Assembly: GCF_000005505.3 (NCBI RefSeq)
Contig: NC_016133.3
Location: forward strand, 39,397,237-39,461,236
Direction of reading: 5' to 3'
DNA length: 64,000 nucleotides
DNA from: Brachypodium distachyon
Taxonomy: Eukaryota > Streptophyta > Magnoliopsida > Poales > Poaceae
The notes under the pieces are model-generated. The model ran no database searches. It had not been told where the DNA came from and saw nothing but the letters and a program-made list of their open reading frames with translations. Of this stretch, positions 31,847 through 43,781 are shown piece after piece; the stretch's first letter is position 1, and each line of letters begins with the position of its first letter. The position numbers and the translations under genes are program-made.

Positions 31847-33919
31847 CTGAAGCCCACTGACCCGTTCCGGGGAGTGAACGCTGTCGGTTTCCTTCGGATC
31901 TCGGGAGGCGTTCAGGACCGAGCACCTGGTGTTCGACGTGGCGCACACCCCGTTGGCTTACAACGGGATCCTTGGTCGGCCGGCACCGATCAAGTTCATG
32001 GCGGTGACCCACTGCGCCTACGGCATGATGAAGATGCCGTCCACGTATGGCGTCCTTTCCATCGGGTGCGTCGTCAAGGATGCATCCTGGTGCGTTGGCG
32101 AGGTTGTCAGGGCCGCCGCCGCAGCCGACTCCGGCGCCGAAGACGTTGCCGGGAGTGAAGGCTCGCTGCCGGGTGACGTCCCCGTAGTGAAGAAGGCCCG
32201 TGCTTCCCCGCAAGGACTTGCCAGGGGAGGCACACGCTCGAGCTCACGCCCCGGCAAGGGCCAGAAGCTCAAGGAGGAGGCCGCCAAGGTAAAGAAGTTG
32301 CCCCTCCAAGCCGGCAATGAGGAGCGCACCGTCACCGTCGGTGCGAACCTCACCGCCGAATAGGAAAGCGCCCTCATCATGTTCCTCCGGGAGAACGCCG
32401 ACGTATTCGCTTGGGAACCGTCGGATCTCGCCGGGGTCCCTAGGAAGGTGATCGAGGATCGACTCGCGGTGCTCCCAGGCGCCCGCCCCATCAAGCAGAA
32501 GATCCGCCGGCAAGCACAGGAGCGCAAAGATGTCATCAAGCAAGAAGTGGACAAGCTCAAAGCTGCGGGGGCAATCAGGGAAGTACTGTACCCCACTTGG
32601 TTAGCTAATCCTGTTGTAGTACCCAAGGGGGAGAATAAACTCCGCATGTGTGTGGATTTCACTGATCTTAACTGCGCGTGTCCTAAAGATCCTTTCCCTA
32701 TACCTCGCATTGACCAAATAGTAGATTCCACTGCCGGTTGCGACTTGCTGTGTTTTCTGGATGCTTTTTCCGGCTACCATCAAATTAAGATGGCCGTCAA
32801 AGACGAGGAGAAAACAACGTTCATTACCCCGGTTGGCTGCTACTGCTACACGTGCATGCCTTTCAGGTTCAAGAACGTGGGTTCAACATTCTAGCGTGCA
32901 TTGCGCGAGTGTTTGGACCCCAGCTAGGGTGAAACGTAGAGGCCTACATGGACGATGCCGTCATCAAATCAAAGCGTGGGGGCTCGCTGATTGATGACTT
33001 ATGGGAAACGTTTGATAATCTTCGCAGGATCAAGCTCAAGCTGAACCCTGAGAAGTGCATCTTTGGTGTGGACTCGGGCCATCTTCTGGGTTTCTTGGTT
33101 TCGCACAGGGGGATTCAAGCCAATCCAAAGAAGATAGAGGCTATCGAGAAAATGGAGGCTCCCCGCAAGGTGAAGGACGTCCAGCGCCTCAACGGCTACG
33201 TTGCCGCGCTGGGGCGCTTCATCTCGAGGCTAGGCGAACGTGCCCTGCCCTTCTTCAAGGTGATGAAGAAGAGGGGCCCGATCGATTGGACCCCCGAGGC
33301 TGAGGTGGCACTCCAAGATCTCAAGCAGTACCTGAAGTCGCCGCCCATCCTCGTCGCCCCCAAGCCGGGCGAGCTGCTGCTACGCTACCTAGCGGCGACT
33401 GACCAGGTGGTCAGCTCGGTGCTGGTTGGCGTAAGGGAAGAAGACCACCCGGGGGCTGAGGTTGCGGGGCAGGGGGCTGAGCGGCCCCCTGCAATCGCCT
33501 CGGACCCAGGGATCATCGTCAAGTCCGTGGCGCTAGCACCGCGCAAGCGGCTCGTGCAGCGCCTGGTGTACTTTGTTAGCACGATGCTGCGCGACGCTCG
33601 TACGCGATACCCGCAAGTGCAGAAGCTCTTGGTGGGGATCCTGCTTGCGTCGTGCAAGCTGCGCCACTATTTCCAGGCGCACCGCGTCACGATTATGTCA
33701 GGGTTTTGTCTCGACCTCACCAACCGTGAAGCCACCGGAAGGGTGGCCGAGTGGAGGATAGAGTTGTCAGAGTTCGATCTGCACTTCACCAACACCAAAA
33801 GTATGAAGAGCGCGGCTCCAGCGGATTTCGTTGCGGAGTGGACCTCAACCGGCGTGGAAAAAGAGGAGCTGGAGACCAGCTTGCCCGGCAAGCTGGACGA
33901 AGGCCACTGGGTCCTGTAG
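31847..33919 (+). pseudogene. Gypsy A reverse transcriptase and RNase H, disrupted
   Basis: The PR-RT linker ('GILGRPAPIKFMAVTHCAYG') is open from about 31929 to a TAG at 32361-32363. RT follows: 'IREVLYPTWLANPVVVPK', 'LRMCVDFTDLN', 'FLDAFSGYHQIKM', then a TAG at about 32893 where gypsy B has Gln (TTC CAA CGT versus TTC TAG CGT). The frame then shifts, and the catalytic '[14 protein letters not shown]' is intact at about 32940-32980. '[20 protein letters not shown]' and the RNase H region ('[17 protein letters not shown]') continue to a TAG at 33917-33919. Catalytic motifs are readable but the gene is dead. Confidence 0.88.
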
Positions 33920-35699
33920 TTCGACGGCGCGTTCAGCCTACAGGGGGCTGGCGCCGGAATCGTCATCGAGTCACCCACGGGTGATTAGCTGAAGTTCGCC
34001 ATCCAGCTCAACTTCCCCAACTCCACTAACAACACAGCCGAGTATGAAGGGTTGCTTGCCGGGTTGCGGGCGGCGGTCGCCCTGAATATCAAGCGCCTGG
34101 TTGTTCGCGGGGACTCCCAACTCGTGATCAACCAGGTCAACAAGGACTACGACTGCCCACAGATGGCATCGTACGTGGACGAAGTCCGCAAGCTGAAAAG
34201 CAAGTTCAAGGGTTTGCGATTTGAGCACGTCAGGCGCAAGGATAACTTCACAGCTGATGAGCTGTCCAAGTTGGCAGCGGAGTGCCGGAAGGTCCCGGCG
34301 GGAGTGTTCTCGCACAGGCAGACCACGCCTTCGGTCATCCCCAAGCCGACTGCCGGGGGAGCCCCCCCCCCCGGCAACCGAAGGAAACCTCGCGGCAGTG
34401 GAGGTCCATGCCACTGGCTTAGTGGCGTGCAGGAGCAGGGAAACCCCGCCTTGCGCGGTGGAAATTGCCCGCTACCTGAAGAGGGGAGCCCTCCCGGAAG
34501 GTTGCCGCGGAACGCCTAGCCCGGCAAGCTAAGATGTACGCCCTGGTAGACGGGAACCTCTATCGGAGGCGTGCAAATGGGGTGAAGCTCCTCTGCGTGC
34601 CCCAAGACGAAGGGCACGCGCTACTGGAGGAGGTACATCGAGGCGCATGCTCACACCATGTGGCCTCTCGGGCTCTGGCCGGCAAGGCGTTCCGGCACGG
34701 CTTCTACTGGCCTGCGGCGTTGGCTGACGCCGAGCAACTGGTCAGGACGTGCGAAACATGTCAATTCCACGCGAAGAAGAGCAACCAGCCGGCGCAGGCC
34801 CTGCAAGTAATCCCCTCTTCCTGGCCATTCGCGGTCTGGGGGCTTGACATCGTCGGCAAGTTGCCGAGGGCGGTCGGCGGCTACGAGTACTTGATCGTGG
34901 CCATTGACAAGTTCTCAAAGTGGGTGGAAGTGGAGCCTGTGCGGAAGGTGACCGCTCAGGCGGTCATCAAGTTCTTCAAAGGCATCGTGTGCAGGTTCGG
35001 TGTGCCTAATGGGATCATAATCGACAACGGCACACAGTTCACGATCGCCGTGTTCCAAGACTACTGCGAGGATCTGGGCACCAAGATCCACTTTGCCTCT
35101 GTTGCTCATCCGAGGAGCAATGGGCAAGTTGAGCGAGCCAACGCAGAAGTGCTGCGGGGGCTCAAGAAAAAAACCTTTGACAAGCTCAAAGGCCATAGGA
35201 AGCACTGGTTTGAAGAACTCCAGCCCGTGCTGTGGTTGATCAGGACCACACCTAGCCAGGCAACGGGCGAAACTCCTTTCGCCCTTGTCTACGGGGCAGA
35301 AGCGGTGCTGCCCCTCGAGCTCAAGCATGGATCCCCTCGTGTACGCGCGTACAGCAACCAAAGCCAACACGAGCAGAGGGTTGACAATCTAAACTTCATC
35401 GAAGAACTTCGATGCCGGGTGCTGTGCGAGCGGCGCGCTACCAGCAGGGACTCCGCCGTTACCATGACAGACGGGTCCGACCCCGGGAGCTCGAGATCGG
35501 AGACATTGTCCTGCGTCGGATACAAGCAACGAAGGTCAGGAACAAGCTGGCTCCGAGATGGGAGGGCCCCTTCCGGGTAGTACAGGTGACGAGGCCGGGA
35601 GCTATCCGGCTGGAAACCGAAGAAGGCTTGCCGGTGCAAAACAGTTGGAACCTTGAGCAAGTTCTACCCGTGAAGCGGCGGAGCCCGACCGACAGGTGA
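33920..35699 (+). pseudogene. Gypsy A second (archaeal-type) RNase H and integrase
   Basis: The additional RNase H begins 'FDGAFSLQGAGAGIVIESP', has a TAG at about 33985, and continues 'NNTAEYEGLLAGLRAAVAL', 'VVRGDSQLVINQVNK' and 'HVRRKDNFTADELSKLAAE'. This domain, between the normal RNase H and INT, is a Tat-lineage feature. The integrase is open from 34534 to about 35400: a zinc-binding region with 'CETCQFHAKKSNQ', and a DDE core with Asp in 'WGLDIVGKL', Asp in 'GIIIDNGTQF' and Glu in 'NGQVERANAEVL'. A frameshift near 35405 moves the C-terminal part ('RRYHDRRVRPRELEIGD', 'WEGPFRVVQVTRPGA') to the frame ending at 35699. No chromodomain is seen. Confidence 0.88.
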
Positions 35700-36964
35700 T
35701 GCTCCGGTAGCAAGCCTCTCGAACTAGTGTAGCCGGGCAACCCCTGATTGTAAACCACTAGTTTTTATGAATAAAGATAAGTACTTTCCTCTGAGTTTCA
35801 AGCGGCCTCGATTATTTGCATACTTTTCCTCGTTCTGTCTCCTGCTTTAGGTGCACAGAAGTCTCTTTCCATCCTTGGTTGTGAGCAGGGGGCTGCCGGG
35901 GCCTCGAAAACGAAAAACCCGTTGCCGGATTCCTCCAGCACGGGGCCATGCCGTTGCCGGGCTCCCCGCAACGCGCATCACGCAGGAGCTGCGTCCTGGG
36001 ATAGAGAGGTGCTCACACCCAAGTTTGGTATCGACCCTTCTGTGCCCGGGGGCTGGGAGGCAGGAGGGTTACCTGTGCTTTATCTGTCGCGTCTTTTTTC
36101 GTGTATTTCGAAAATTTGGCTCGGTAAGAATCTGTCATGCAGGGCAAGGACGGAGTTGTGCGCGCTGTAATGCTCGTGGGCTGCTCACGGGGTGTGTCAT
36201 TTAGTGGTGCCTGGTTGTGCGCAGCAACTGCACTTCGAGGTTCTCAACGCACTCCGAGGTTCCTGCAGCCGAAGGGAGCCGCCACGTGTGCCGTGGCGAC
36301 TTGGCACGCACAGTGGTAGGGCCCGTACCGCATTGGAAGGAGCGTGGCACCACGTGTGCCGCGGTGACTAGGCGCGCGTGGTGGCAAGATTCTTCACTGC
36401 GCCTATAAAAGTGCGCGATGGCCATGGAGCAACTCAGAGCGAAGCCAAGAAGGTGGCTGCAAAGGCGAGTGAGGCCACAGAGACGCGATGGTGGTGCATG
36501 CCGTCAGCGCTCAGTGCCGACGGGTGCACAGCCATCGCGTCCTTGTCGCACCCGTCCACCAGGCAACTCCGAGGCGAGGGTTGCCGCGGAGACGCTGTGG
36601 TGGCGTCGCCACCGGAGCTTGGTGCCGGCAGCGGCCCCGCCACAGTGTTCCTGCCACCTCCCCCCAGAGGGCGTCTCCAGCGCGAAGGTTGCCGCGGAGA
36701 GGCTGTGGTGGCGCCGCCACCGGTGCTTGGCGCCGGCGGCGGCCCTGCCACAGCGTTCCTGCTACATCCCTCAAGCAGGCGGGTCATGGCGAGGGTTGCT
36801 GCGGCGGCGCTCAGGCGGTGCATGCTGCCCGTGCTTAGCGCCGAAGGGTGCACGGCCGCAGCGTCCCTGCCGCACGCCTTCGACAGGCATTCCAAGTGTA
36901 AAAAACGACCAGCTAAGTACACGGCCTTGGATGCTGAACTCTCTGATGCTTTGCGTTGGCTCGC
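35700..36964 (+). other. Gypsy A spacer downstream of pol, with GC-rich tandem repeats
   Basis: Non-coding region between the INT stop and the gypsy B insertion. At about 36490-36880 a unit of about 100 bp ('gttgccgcggagacgctgtggtggcg..ccgccaccg') is repeated about four times with divergence. This produces long, overlapping false ORFs. The homologous region of gypsy B is 41945-43780 in the opposite orientation. Confidence 0.7.
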
Positions 36965-37480
36965 TGTCGTCGCTCGATGCTTCGACACCTGGGGCGTGCG
37001 ACCACGTCCCCTTTTAGGTTCGGTAGGGGCGTCTGGGGCGGAGACCCGGTGATCGCCGGCACGGCCGATGAGGCCCTACGGGGCCGGTGAGACCAAGTGC
37101 TAAGGGAGTGCGGTGATACAAGAGCAAGTGCACACACGTCCTGCCTGTCTGAACTGATATTGACTGCGGATCAAGTGTTTACAAATTTTGCCAGGCATGT
37201 TCCCAGGCTTCCTCTCAATGTCTAAGTGCTGCCTACTGCTCTCCGCTGGCCGTCTACTGGAACCTACTGGCCAACTTACTAACCTACCAACTGTCTAACT
37301 TCCTAACCGTCTAACCCCTTTGACCGATGGCATATTCCACGAAGCCTCGCTAGCCCCTTTCGGACTGGTAGCTTGCCGGGGAGCTCATAGACGCTCCCCG
37401 GGATGAGACCTTCCCGGGGACCCGGGAGAGGGGCCCACGCGTCGCGCAGCGGTGGTACCCCGGGTGCCACTGGTGCGACA
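36965..37480 (-). repeat. Gypsy B 3' LTR (516 bp, internally deleted)
   Basis: It matches the other gypsy B LTR at both ends but lacks about 45 bp around the 'gacgtagggttttacacc' region and over 400 bp after 'ccgtctaacccctttgaccg', including the TATA box. Because the two LTRs differ by these deletions, the losses happened after insertion. Confidence 0.85.
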
Positions 37481-37881
37481 GTAGCCCCCGGGCAAGGCCA
37501 GCATCACCCATTCCCGGAAGGGTCTCCCCCTGGTCAGTTGCCGGGCTACGCCCTTAACCGACGTGTGGGCCCCGATCAGTTGCGGTTCCGCGTCCCTTCG
37601 CTGCCCCGTGTACGGCGCCGTTACAAGCGGAGCGGTGGACGCGCGATCTCCGCCCTAACTCCCCCCTAAATAGGGTAGTTAAGGCCACTCCGCGCATTAC
37701 TCCCAGTGATTAGGAGTTATCCCCGCGCACCCGTAGGGTACGGAACCGGCCGTTACCAAACGGCCGGGCGTCATAAAGCCTCCACTGTTGCCAACAGGGG
37801 AACAACACTTTGCCCTTTCGCCTCCATCCTCAATCGCATCTCGTATCTCTGCGCTCCTGTCACCTTCCGCCCTCGCTTTAC

Positions 37882-40800
37882 ATGGCACCTCCCACCACCA
37901 GGAAGGGGAAGGTGGTCCAAACCTCGAGGAAGGCTGCGACAAGCAAGACCGAGGCGGCAATCAAAGCGGCCGCCGCCCGGGACCAGAAGCAGCGGGAGAT
38001 GCGCGCCACAGTCGCCTTCTTCCGCCCCGGCTACAACGCCGAGGCACTGGGGAAGCTCCGGCACGCCGTCGCCTCCAACTTCAATGAGCATGGGGAGACG
38101 CAGATATTCCCGACGGGCGTCGAGCACCAGGACAACGATTTTCGGTGTTCGCGCGTTTCCTCCTCTGTGGCATGGTGCCGCCCTTCTCTCTGTTCCTCTA
38201 CGCACTGATGGAATCTTATCAGTTGCGGGTGGCGCAGCTCCACCCCACCTCGCTCTTCCTCCTCGCCACCTTCCAGTTCCTCTGCGAGGCGTTCGTGGGG
38301 GTGATGCCGTCGGTGGGGCTCTTCCGCCATTACTTCTACCTGCGCATCGACAACGCGAAGGCGATGTCGTCAGGGGTGGTCTTCCGCGCCCGCGACTAGA
38401 TGAAGTCGGAGTTCATCGTCTGGTCGGGGAAGAAGATTGAAAAAGAATGGCGGGCCGATTGGTGCTGGGTCCGGGTGGAGGACCCCCAGGAGTTCATCCA
38501 GCCGCCGACGGAGTTGCCGGTACCCCAGAACGGCTGGCAGGTCAGGTACCACCACGACGCCGACCTCCTCCCCATCATGGAGAAGATCAAGGCGCGGCGG
38601 CTAGCGGGGCTCACCGATGTTGACGTGGCGCGCACCTTCGTCCATCGGCGCATAACCCCGCTGCAGCTATGTTCCCGGCCCGCATGGATGTACATGGGCT
38701 CCGGGGACAGGGCACGCCTACAGGCGGACGGCGTGGACTTGGAGTCCCTCAGGACGTGGGTGAGGGGGATCTCCGGCGAGATCTTTCAGTCGATGGAGTT
38801 CCCGTCGGGGGTTTCCGCTCTCCACGCTGGCGTCAGGGCGCTCAGCGACATCGTCGGCGCTTTCCCGCCCTGCAACGAGTGGGGGCTGATGGACGACACC
38901 CCCACCCGGGTCCCGCATGCTCCCCCGCAGGCATCTCGTGGGAAGCAGGTGCTCGAGGAGAGCGAGGGCGGGTCCGAGCACAGCGGGCCCTCCCTCCGGT
39001 CGCTGGACGACGAGGCGGGCCAGGTGGCCGCGTCCCCAGAAGTCATCGCCGTGGAGGACAACGACGAGGAGAGCAGCGACAGCGCCCTTGATCGTAAGAA
39101 GATCGAGGGCATTCGCAGTGGCTGCAGCCGTCTCCTCAACGGCGACGTCCGCTCCGGCAGCGGCCACCGACCTGGCGGTGGCGGCAGCGACAGCGCCCTT
39201 GATCGTAAGAAGATCGAGGGCATTCGCAGTGGCTGCAGCCGTCTCCTCAACGGCGACGTCCGCTCCGGCAGCGGCCACCGACCTGGCGGTGGCGGCAGCT
39301 CCCGGGGTGCCCGTTGGTACCCCGATGGCATCCGCGGCAACAGGGGCCGCGAGTGCCTCAGCGGCGGTCCCTGCCTTGGCGGCGGCCGTCAGCTCCACGG
39401 CGGGAACCGGTCCCGGGGTGCCTGCCGGTACCCCGGCAACACCATCACCTGTGGGGGTCACCGGCGCCCCGGCGACGGCCTTCGCCCCGGTAGCAGGGGC
39501 CTCCGCGAGCTTGGCGCCCGGCGCCGCGGCAGCATCGCCGTCGACACCCGGAGCTCTCCGTGTCACGACGATAGCCCCCGAAGTCCTCCTCGCACCCGGA
39601 GCTTGGGGGGTCTTCCAGGGTTTCGCGCTGCGGCGCAACCCCCCGAAGTCCTCCTCGCCGATGGGCGCCAGCAAGAGGGCGAGGAGCGATTCCCCGCCCG
39701 GCATGCCAAGCAAGAGGACGCACGCCGACATCGGTGGCGCCGCCGACCCCACGGCCACGGGGGTCCGCAGCGGCGCGGGCGTGTCCTTTGGCGACCCAGC
39801 CCCGACAGATGCAGGGCCGGCACCGGGTATGTCTTCGTTGATTCCCTGCAACTGCTATTCCTGTTAGCCAAACTCACGAACATACCTTCTCTTTCTGCAG
39901 CCAGCGGCAGCTCGCCCGTGGCAAGACCCTTGGAGGCTGCCCCGGCAAGCCCGACGGCCACTCAAGGTAACCGACGCGGTCGCCCTTGTTCGCCTTCGAT
40001 AGCACCAGCCATCACCGACCCTCATGCTCCTTCATGGTTGCAGGCACAAGTGCGCCCGCGCCCAGAACAGGCACGGCCGTGGTTGACCCCGACTCGGTCG
40101 TCGAGGCCGCGGGGGCGGAGGTGGAGGCGGAACCGGCTCTCACGTCCAGCCCCGCTGCGACGGACGCTGCGGCAGCAGAGGATACCGTCGGCGCCGTGGC
40201 GGCTCCTGGAGACGCGCCCGAAGCCACGGACGTGGTAGGCATGGGCTCACCTGTCGCCCGACAGGAGGCAACGCCTGCCGGGAGCGGGGAGCCTTCTCCA
40301 ACCCCGGTGTCCCCGAGCGCAGGCGCGGGGGAGGCTGCCGGGGAAAGACGGCAAGGCCCCCGGGAGCAAGTTAGCGATCCCGCGCCCAGCCCCACTTCGG
40401 CAGCAGGGGCTTCATCATCCTCGGCGAGGTGCGGGAGGCCGTGGAGAGAGAGCGGCACGAACTCTCCCGGTTGCGCGAGGAGGCGCGTCTCGCCGAAGAG
40501 GAGGCGCGGCTGGCCCGGCAAGCCTTGGAGGCTTCCCGGGAGCCGGTAGTCCCGGAGGCCGAGCTCCATCGGCAACTGGAGGTCCAGCGCGCGGAGCTCC
40601 AGGAAAGGCTTGACACGATGGCGGCAACTCTCGAAGCGTCCCGGAAGGAGCATGCCGAGGTGCTCGCGACGGCCCAGGCGCGGCTGGACGAGAAGAGCGA
40701 GCTGATCGCCAACTACCGCGGCGAAATCCAAGGCCTCCGCGTCCTGCTGGAGGTGCAGGTCAATGCTGCCGAGGACGCAGCGAGAGCGGCGGCTCAGCAC

Positions 40801-41497
40801 GAGGCCAAGCTCAACTCCGTCAAAGGCAAAGGCCGGGCTTGAGGACGAGTTGGCCGCCGTCCGGGAAGAGCTCGCCAAGGCCGGCGAGGCCAACGCGACG
40901 AAGGCCTTAGAGCTTGCGAAGCTGGAGGGCCGCGTCAGCAAGGCCAAGAAGGCCGCGCAAGATGCCCGAGTCCATCACGGCACGCTGATCGGGTAGCGGC
41001 AGCTCGAGACGGAGAAGCTGGCGAAGATCGCCCAGTCGCTGCGCGACCTGCTGCCCAAGTTCGAGCTGCAGGCGGCGGAGCTGGACGGCACAGACGTGAT
41101 GATGCTGATCCCCTTCTTCTCTGACTTGATGGGGAAGCTCGGGGCGCTCGATGTCTGGATCGCAAGGTATGGCGCCAACGAAGTCGCCAACTTCGCTCGG
41201 GAGGTTGCCGAAACAATCCTCCCGCGGATCCATCTCCGGGACCCGGAGTTCCCCTTCGAGTCTCTGCTAGATGCTTGGTCCGACAGCGAGGACGAGCCCA
41301 CGCACAACCAAGCAGTGCGCGAGTTCGTCGACGAGGTCGTCGAGCGGATGCAGATGAAGCCGGAGCTTGATCCCCCCGCCGACCCCTGGCCGAAGACGGC
41401 GACAACTAGTTGCCGCAGTCCCCAGCTGTACCCGTTGCTTCCACTATACCTTCTTCTGTTTGCTTTCCCTGCAAGTATGGCGCTTAGCGCCGTTTGA
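37882..41497 (+). pseudogene. Gypsy B extra ORF: putative gypsy-type transposon protein (Transposase_28-like), antisense to gag-pol
   Basis: ATG at 37882 ('MAPPTTRKGKVVQ'). The N-terminal domain ('VAFFRPGYNAEALGKLRHAV', then 'VGVMPSVGLFRHYFYLRI', 'WRADWCWVRVEDPQEF', 'YHHDADLLPIMEKIKARRLAGL') matches the plant 'putative gypsy-type transposon' domain. A Ser/Ala/Pro-rich linker follows, then a long coiled coil ('EEEARLARQALEASREPV', 'HAEVLATAQARLDEKSEL') and a conserved C-terminal module ('LIPFFSDLMGKLGALDVWI'). Breaks: a 1-base loss near 38135, a TAG at 38398-38400 where gypsy A has CAG, a 111-bp duplication, and later frame changes. Possible introns make exact exons uncertain. The molecular role of the family is unknown. 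Confidence 0.78.
39078..39299 (+). repeat. Perfect 111-bp tandem duplication in the gypsy B extra ORF
   Basis: Two consecutive identical 111-bp units, each beginning gacagcgcccttgatcgtaa and ending gcggtggcggcagc. 111 is a multiple of 3, so the frame is kept. Their identity implies a recent slippage or unequal-exchange event, younger than the stop codons nearby may suggest. Confidence 0.92.
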
Positions 41498-41944
41498 ACA
41501 ATGACCTTTTGATTAGTCCATGTAATCGTTCGGTACTTAGTCAATCAAGCTTGTTAATTTGCTCAATTTTTGTCCCTTGTTCTCGAGGCTGTCTCGCGGG
41601 GTGGTTCCCTTAGCCTTTGCGTGTTTGGCCTTGTGTTGCGGGGGACTCACGCGCGCCTCACCCTTGACCAGACCCGGGACCCGGGGCGCACCCGTGGTGC
41701 CAAGTGGTAGCGGGGAGCCACTCCACTTGCGGGGTAACTAATCCAAGCCTTGCCCCTCTGGGACGGACCCGCGAAGCCACACGGGGAGCGCACTCCCCCT
41801 GCAAGCGTCCCTTTTAACACTCCGGCTACGCGTGGGATCTGGGGACGCACCCAGCGGGACAGTGCTCAGTTTCATTTAGCACTTAGCGAATTCAGCGTTC
41901 ATGTTCAGATACTTAGCTTTTCCGTTCGGTCCAATGTCTCATGA

Positions 41945-43780
41945 CGCTCGGCGGTAGAGTGCAAACGGGGCCCTGCCTTGGCAGGAAACCACCTTGGGTA
42001 CCTGTTCCAGGAAAACGATATCTGAGGGATGCGGCAGGAGTGCGGGGGCAGGATCGCCGCCCGCGGCAACCCCCGCCGACGATGCTACCACCACGCTCAC
42101 GCGGCAACCTTCGCCTTCAGGGATGGACCCTGGCTTTCAGGGAGGAACCCTGGCTTAGGAGGACTCCACCCCGGGAGCAGCCGCAAGACGGCTATAACAT
42201 CCTCGCCGCCAGCTGCGCCCCACCCTGAACGGCGAGCACGGGTGGCGAGGAAGTTATAGCCTCCCAGCGACAGCCCCCGCAACTGGGAGAACCTAGTTTC
42301 TTTCTGGGGAACTCGTCCCAAGTGGTGCGACACCCCTTGTTGCCCGGGGGCAAAACTGCTCGAGGGCCGCGGCAGGGACGCGGAGATGGGCCGGAACGGG
42401 CGACGAGTGCCGGCACCGGCGCCATCACAGTGTCCTCGCAACGACCCGCGCCCGAAAAGGCTCTCTCGAAGGGAATGTGGCCGGGCCTCTATGATAGTGC
42501 ACCCGTCGGCACAGAGCACAGATGGCATGCACTACCATAGAGTCTCCGCGGCAGCCCCTGCTCCTTGCGGAGGTGTCCCATGGAGGGGGGCGACAAGGGC
42601 ATTGTGGCAATGCACCCCGTCAGCGCCGGACGCTGATGGGATGCACTACCACAGTGCCTCTGTGGCGACCCTCGCCCTGGAGCCGCCCACTTGAGGAGGT
42701 GCAACAGGGGCACAACCGCAGTGCACCCGTCGGTGCAGGACGCCGATGGCATGCACTACCATCGTGCCTCTGTGGCGTCCCTCGGGGCGGGCTCGATGGG
42801 GTGATGCCGCAGGGGCGCGATGGCAGCGAACCCACCGGCGCTAGGTGCTGGCGGGAAGCGCCACCTCCGCGCCTCTGTGGCACCACACGCCCTAACGGCC
42901 CCGAACCCGGCTTCGCTCTGAGCCGTTCCATGGTTGGGGCGCGCCTTTTATAGACGCGGGAGGGGGGTTTGCCACGGCACGCGACGGACTCGCGCAGCAC
43001 CGTCGCACCCTTCCCTCGAACGCGGCGCAGTTTCCGCCGCCATGTTTACCAGGTAACCGTGGTACACGTGGTGGCAACTCGTCAAGTCCGAAGCCTCGGA
43101 GTGCGGTGAGCCCCTTGTGTTGCAGTCCTCCTGCACCACAAGGCATCGGAGTATGGTGCGACCCGTGGGCAGCTCACGGGTACCACAATGTACAAGATTC
43201 CATCCTTCCCTACGGGTTAGACTCCTACCAGGCCTGAGGTGCTGCAAAACATTTTCGAAACTTACGAAAACAAGCAACACAGGTAAATCAGATAAATCCC
43301 TCCTGCTTCTCCCTCCTGCTTCCCAGCCCCCGGGCACAAAGGGGTCGATGCCAAATTTGGATGTGAGCATTTCCTTTCCCAGGCGCAACGACTGCGCGGT
43401 GCAAGCTGCGGGAGGCCCGGCAACTACCCGTCCAATGCTGCACGTTGCAGGAAGCCCGCCAACGGCATGTCCCGCGATGCACGTTGCGGGAAGCCGGCCA
43501 ACGGCATGACCCGTGCCGAAACGATCCGGCAACTGGTTTTCGTTTCGGGGCAACGGCAGCCCCTTGCTCACAACCAAGTATGGAAAGGCACCTTTGTGCA
43601 CTTAAAGCAGGAGGCAAAAGAGGGGAAAAGAGGCAAATGAACAAGGCAAATCCAAAGCTCGGGGGCGAAACACTTATCTTTATTCACGATTAACTAGCGG
43701 TTTACACACCGGGGCTGCCCGGTTACACTAGTTCGAGAGGTATGCATCGGAGGCATCACCTGAGGGTCGGGCTCCGCCGC
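41945..43780 (-). other. Gypsy B spacer downstream of pol
   Basis: Counterpart of 35700-36964. The stretch at about 43290-43640 corresponds to 35820-36110 (both contain 'cttggttgtgagca.ggggctgcc' read from the minus strand). About 42490-42880 holds diverged tandem units of about 115 bp with 'gatggcatgcactaccat' and 'gcctctgtggcg'. There are no genes; the GC-rich ORFs are artefacts. Confidence 0.7.
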
Positions 43781-43781
43781 T

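Noticed and set aside
36378..37052. 224-codon ORF and overlapping ORFs downstream of pol
   Set aside because: They are produced by the tandem GC-rich units of the gypsy A spacer and run into the gypsy B LTR.
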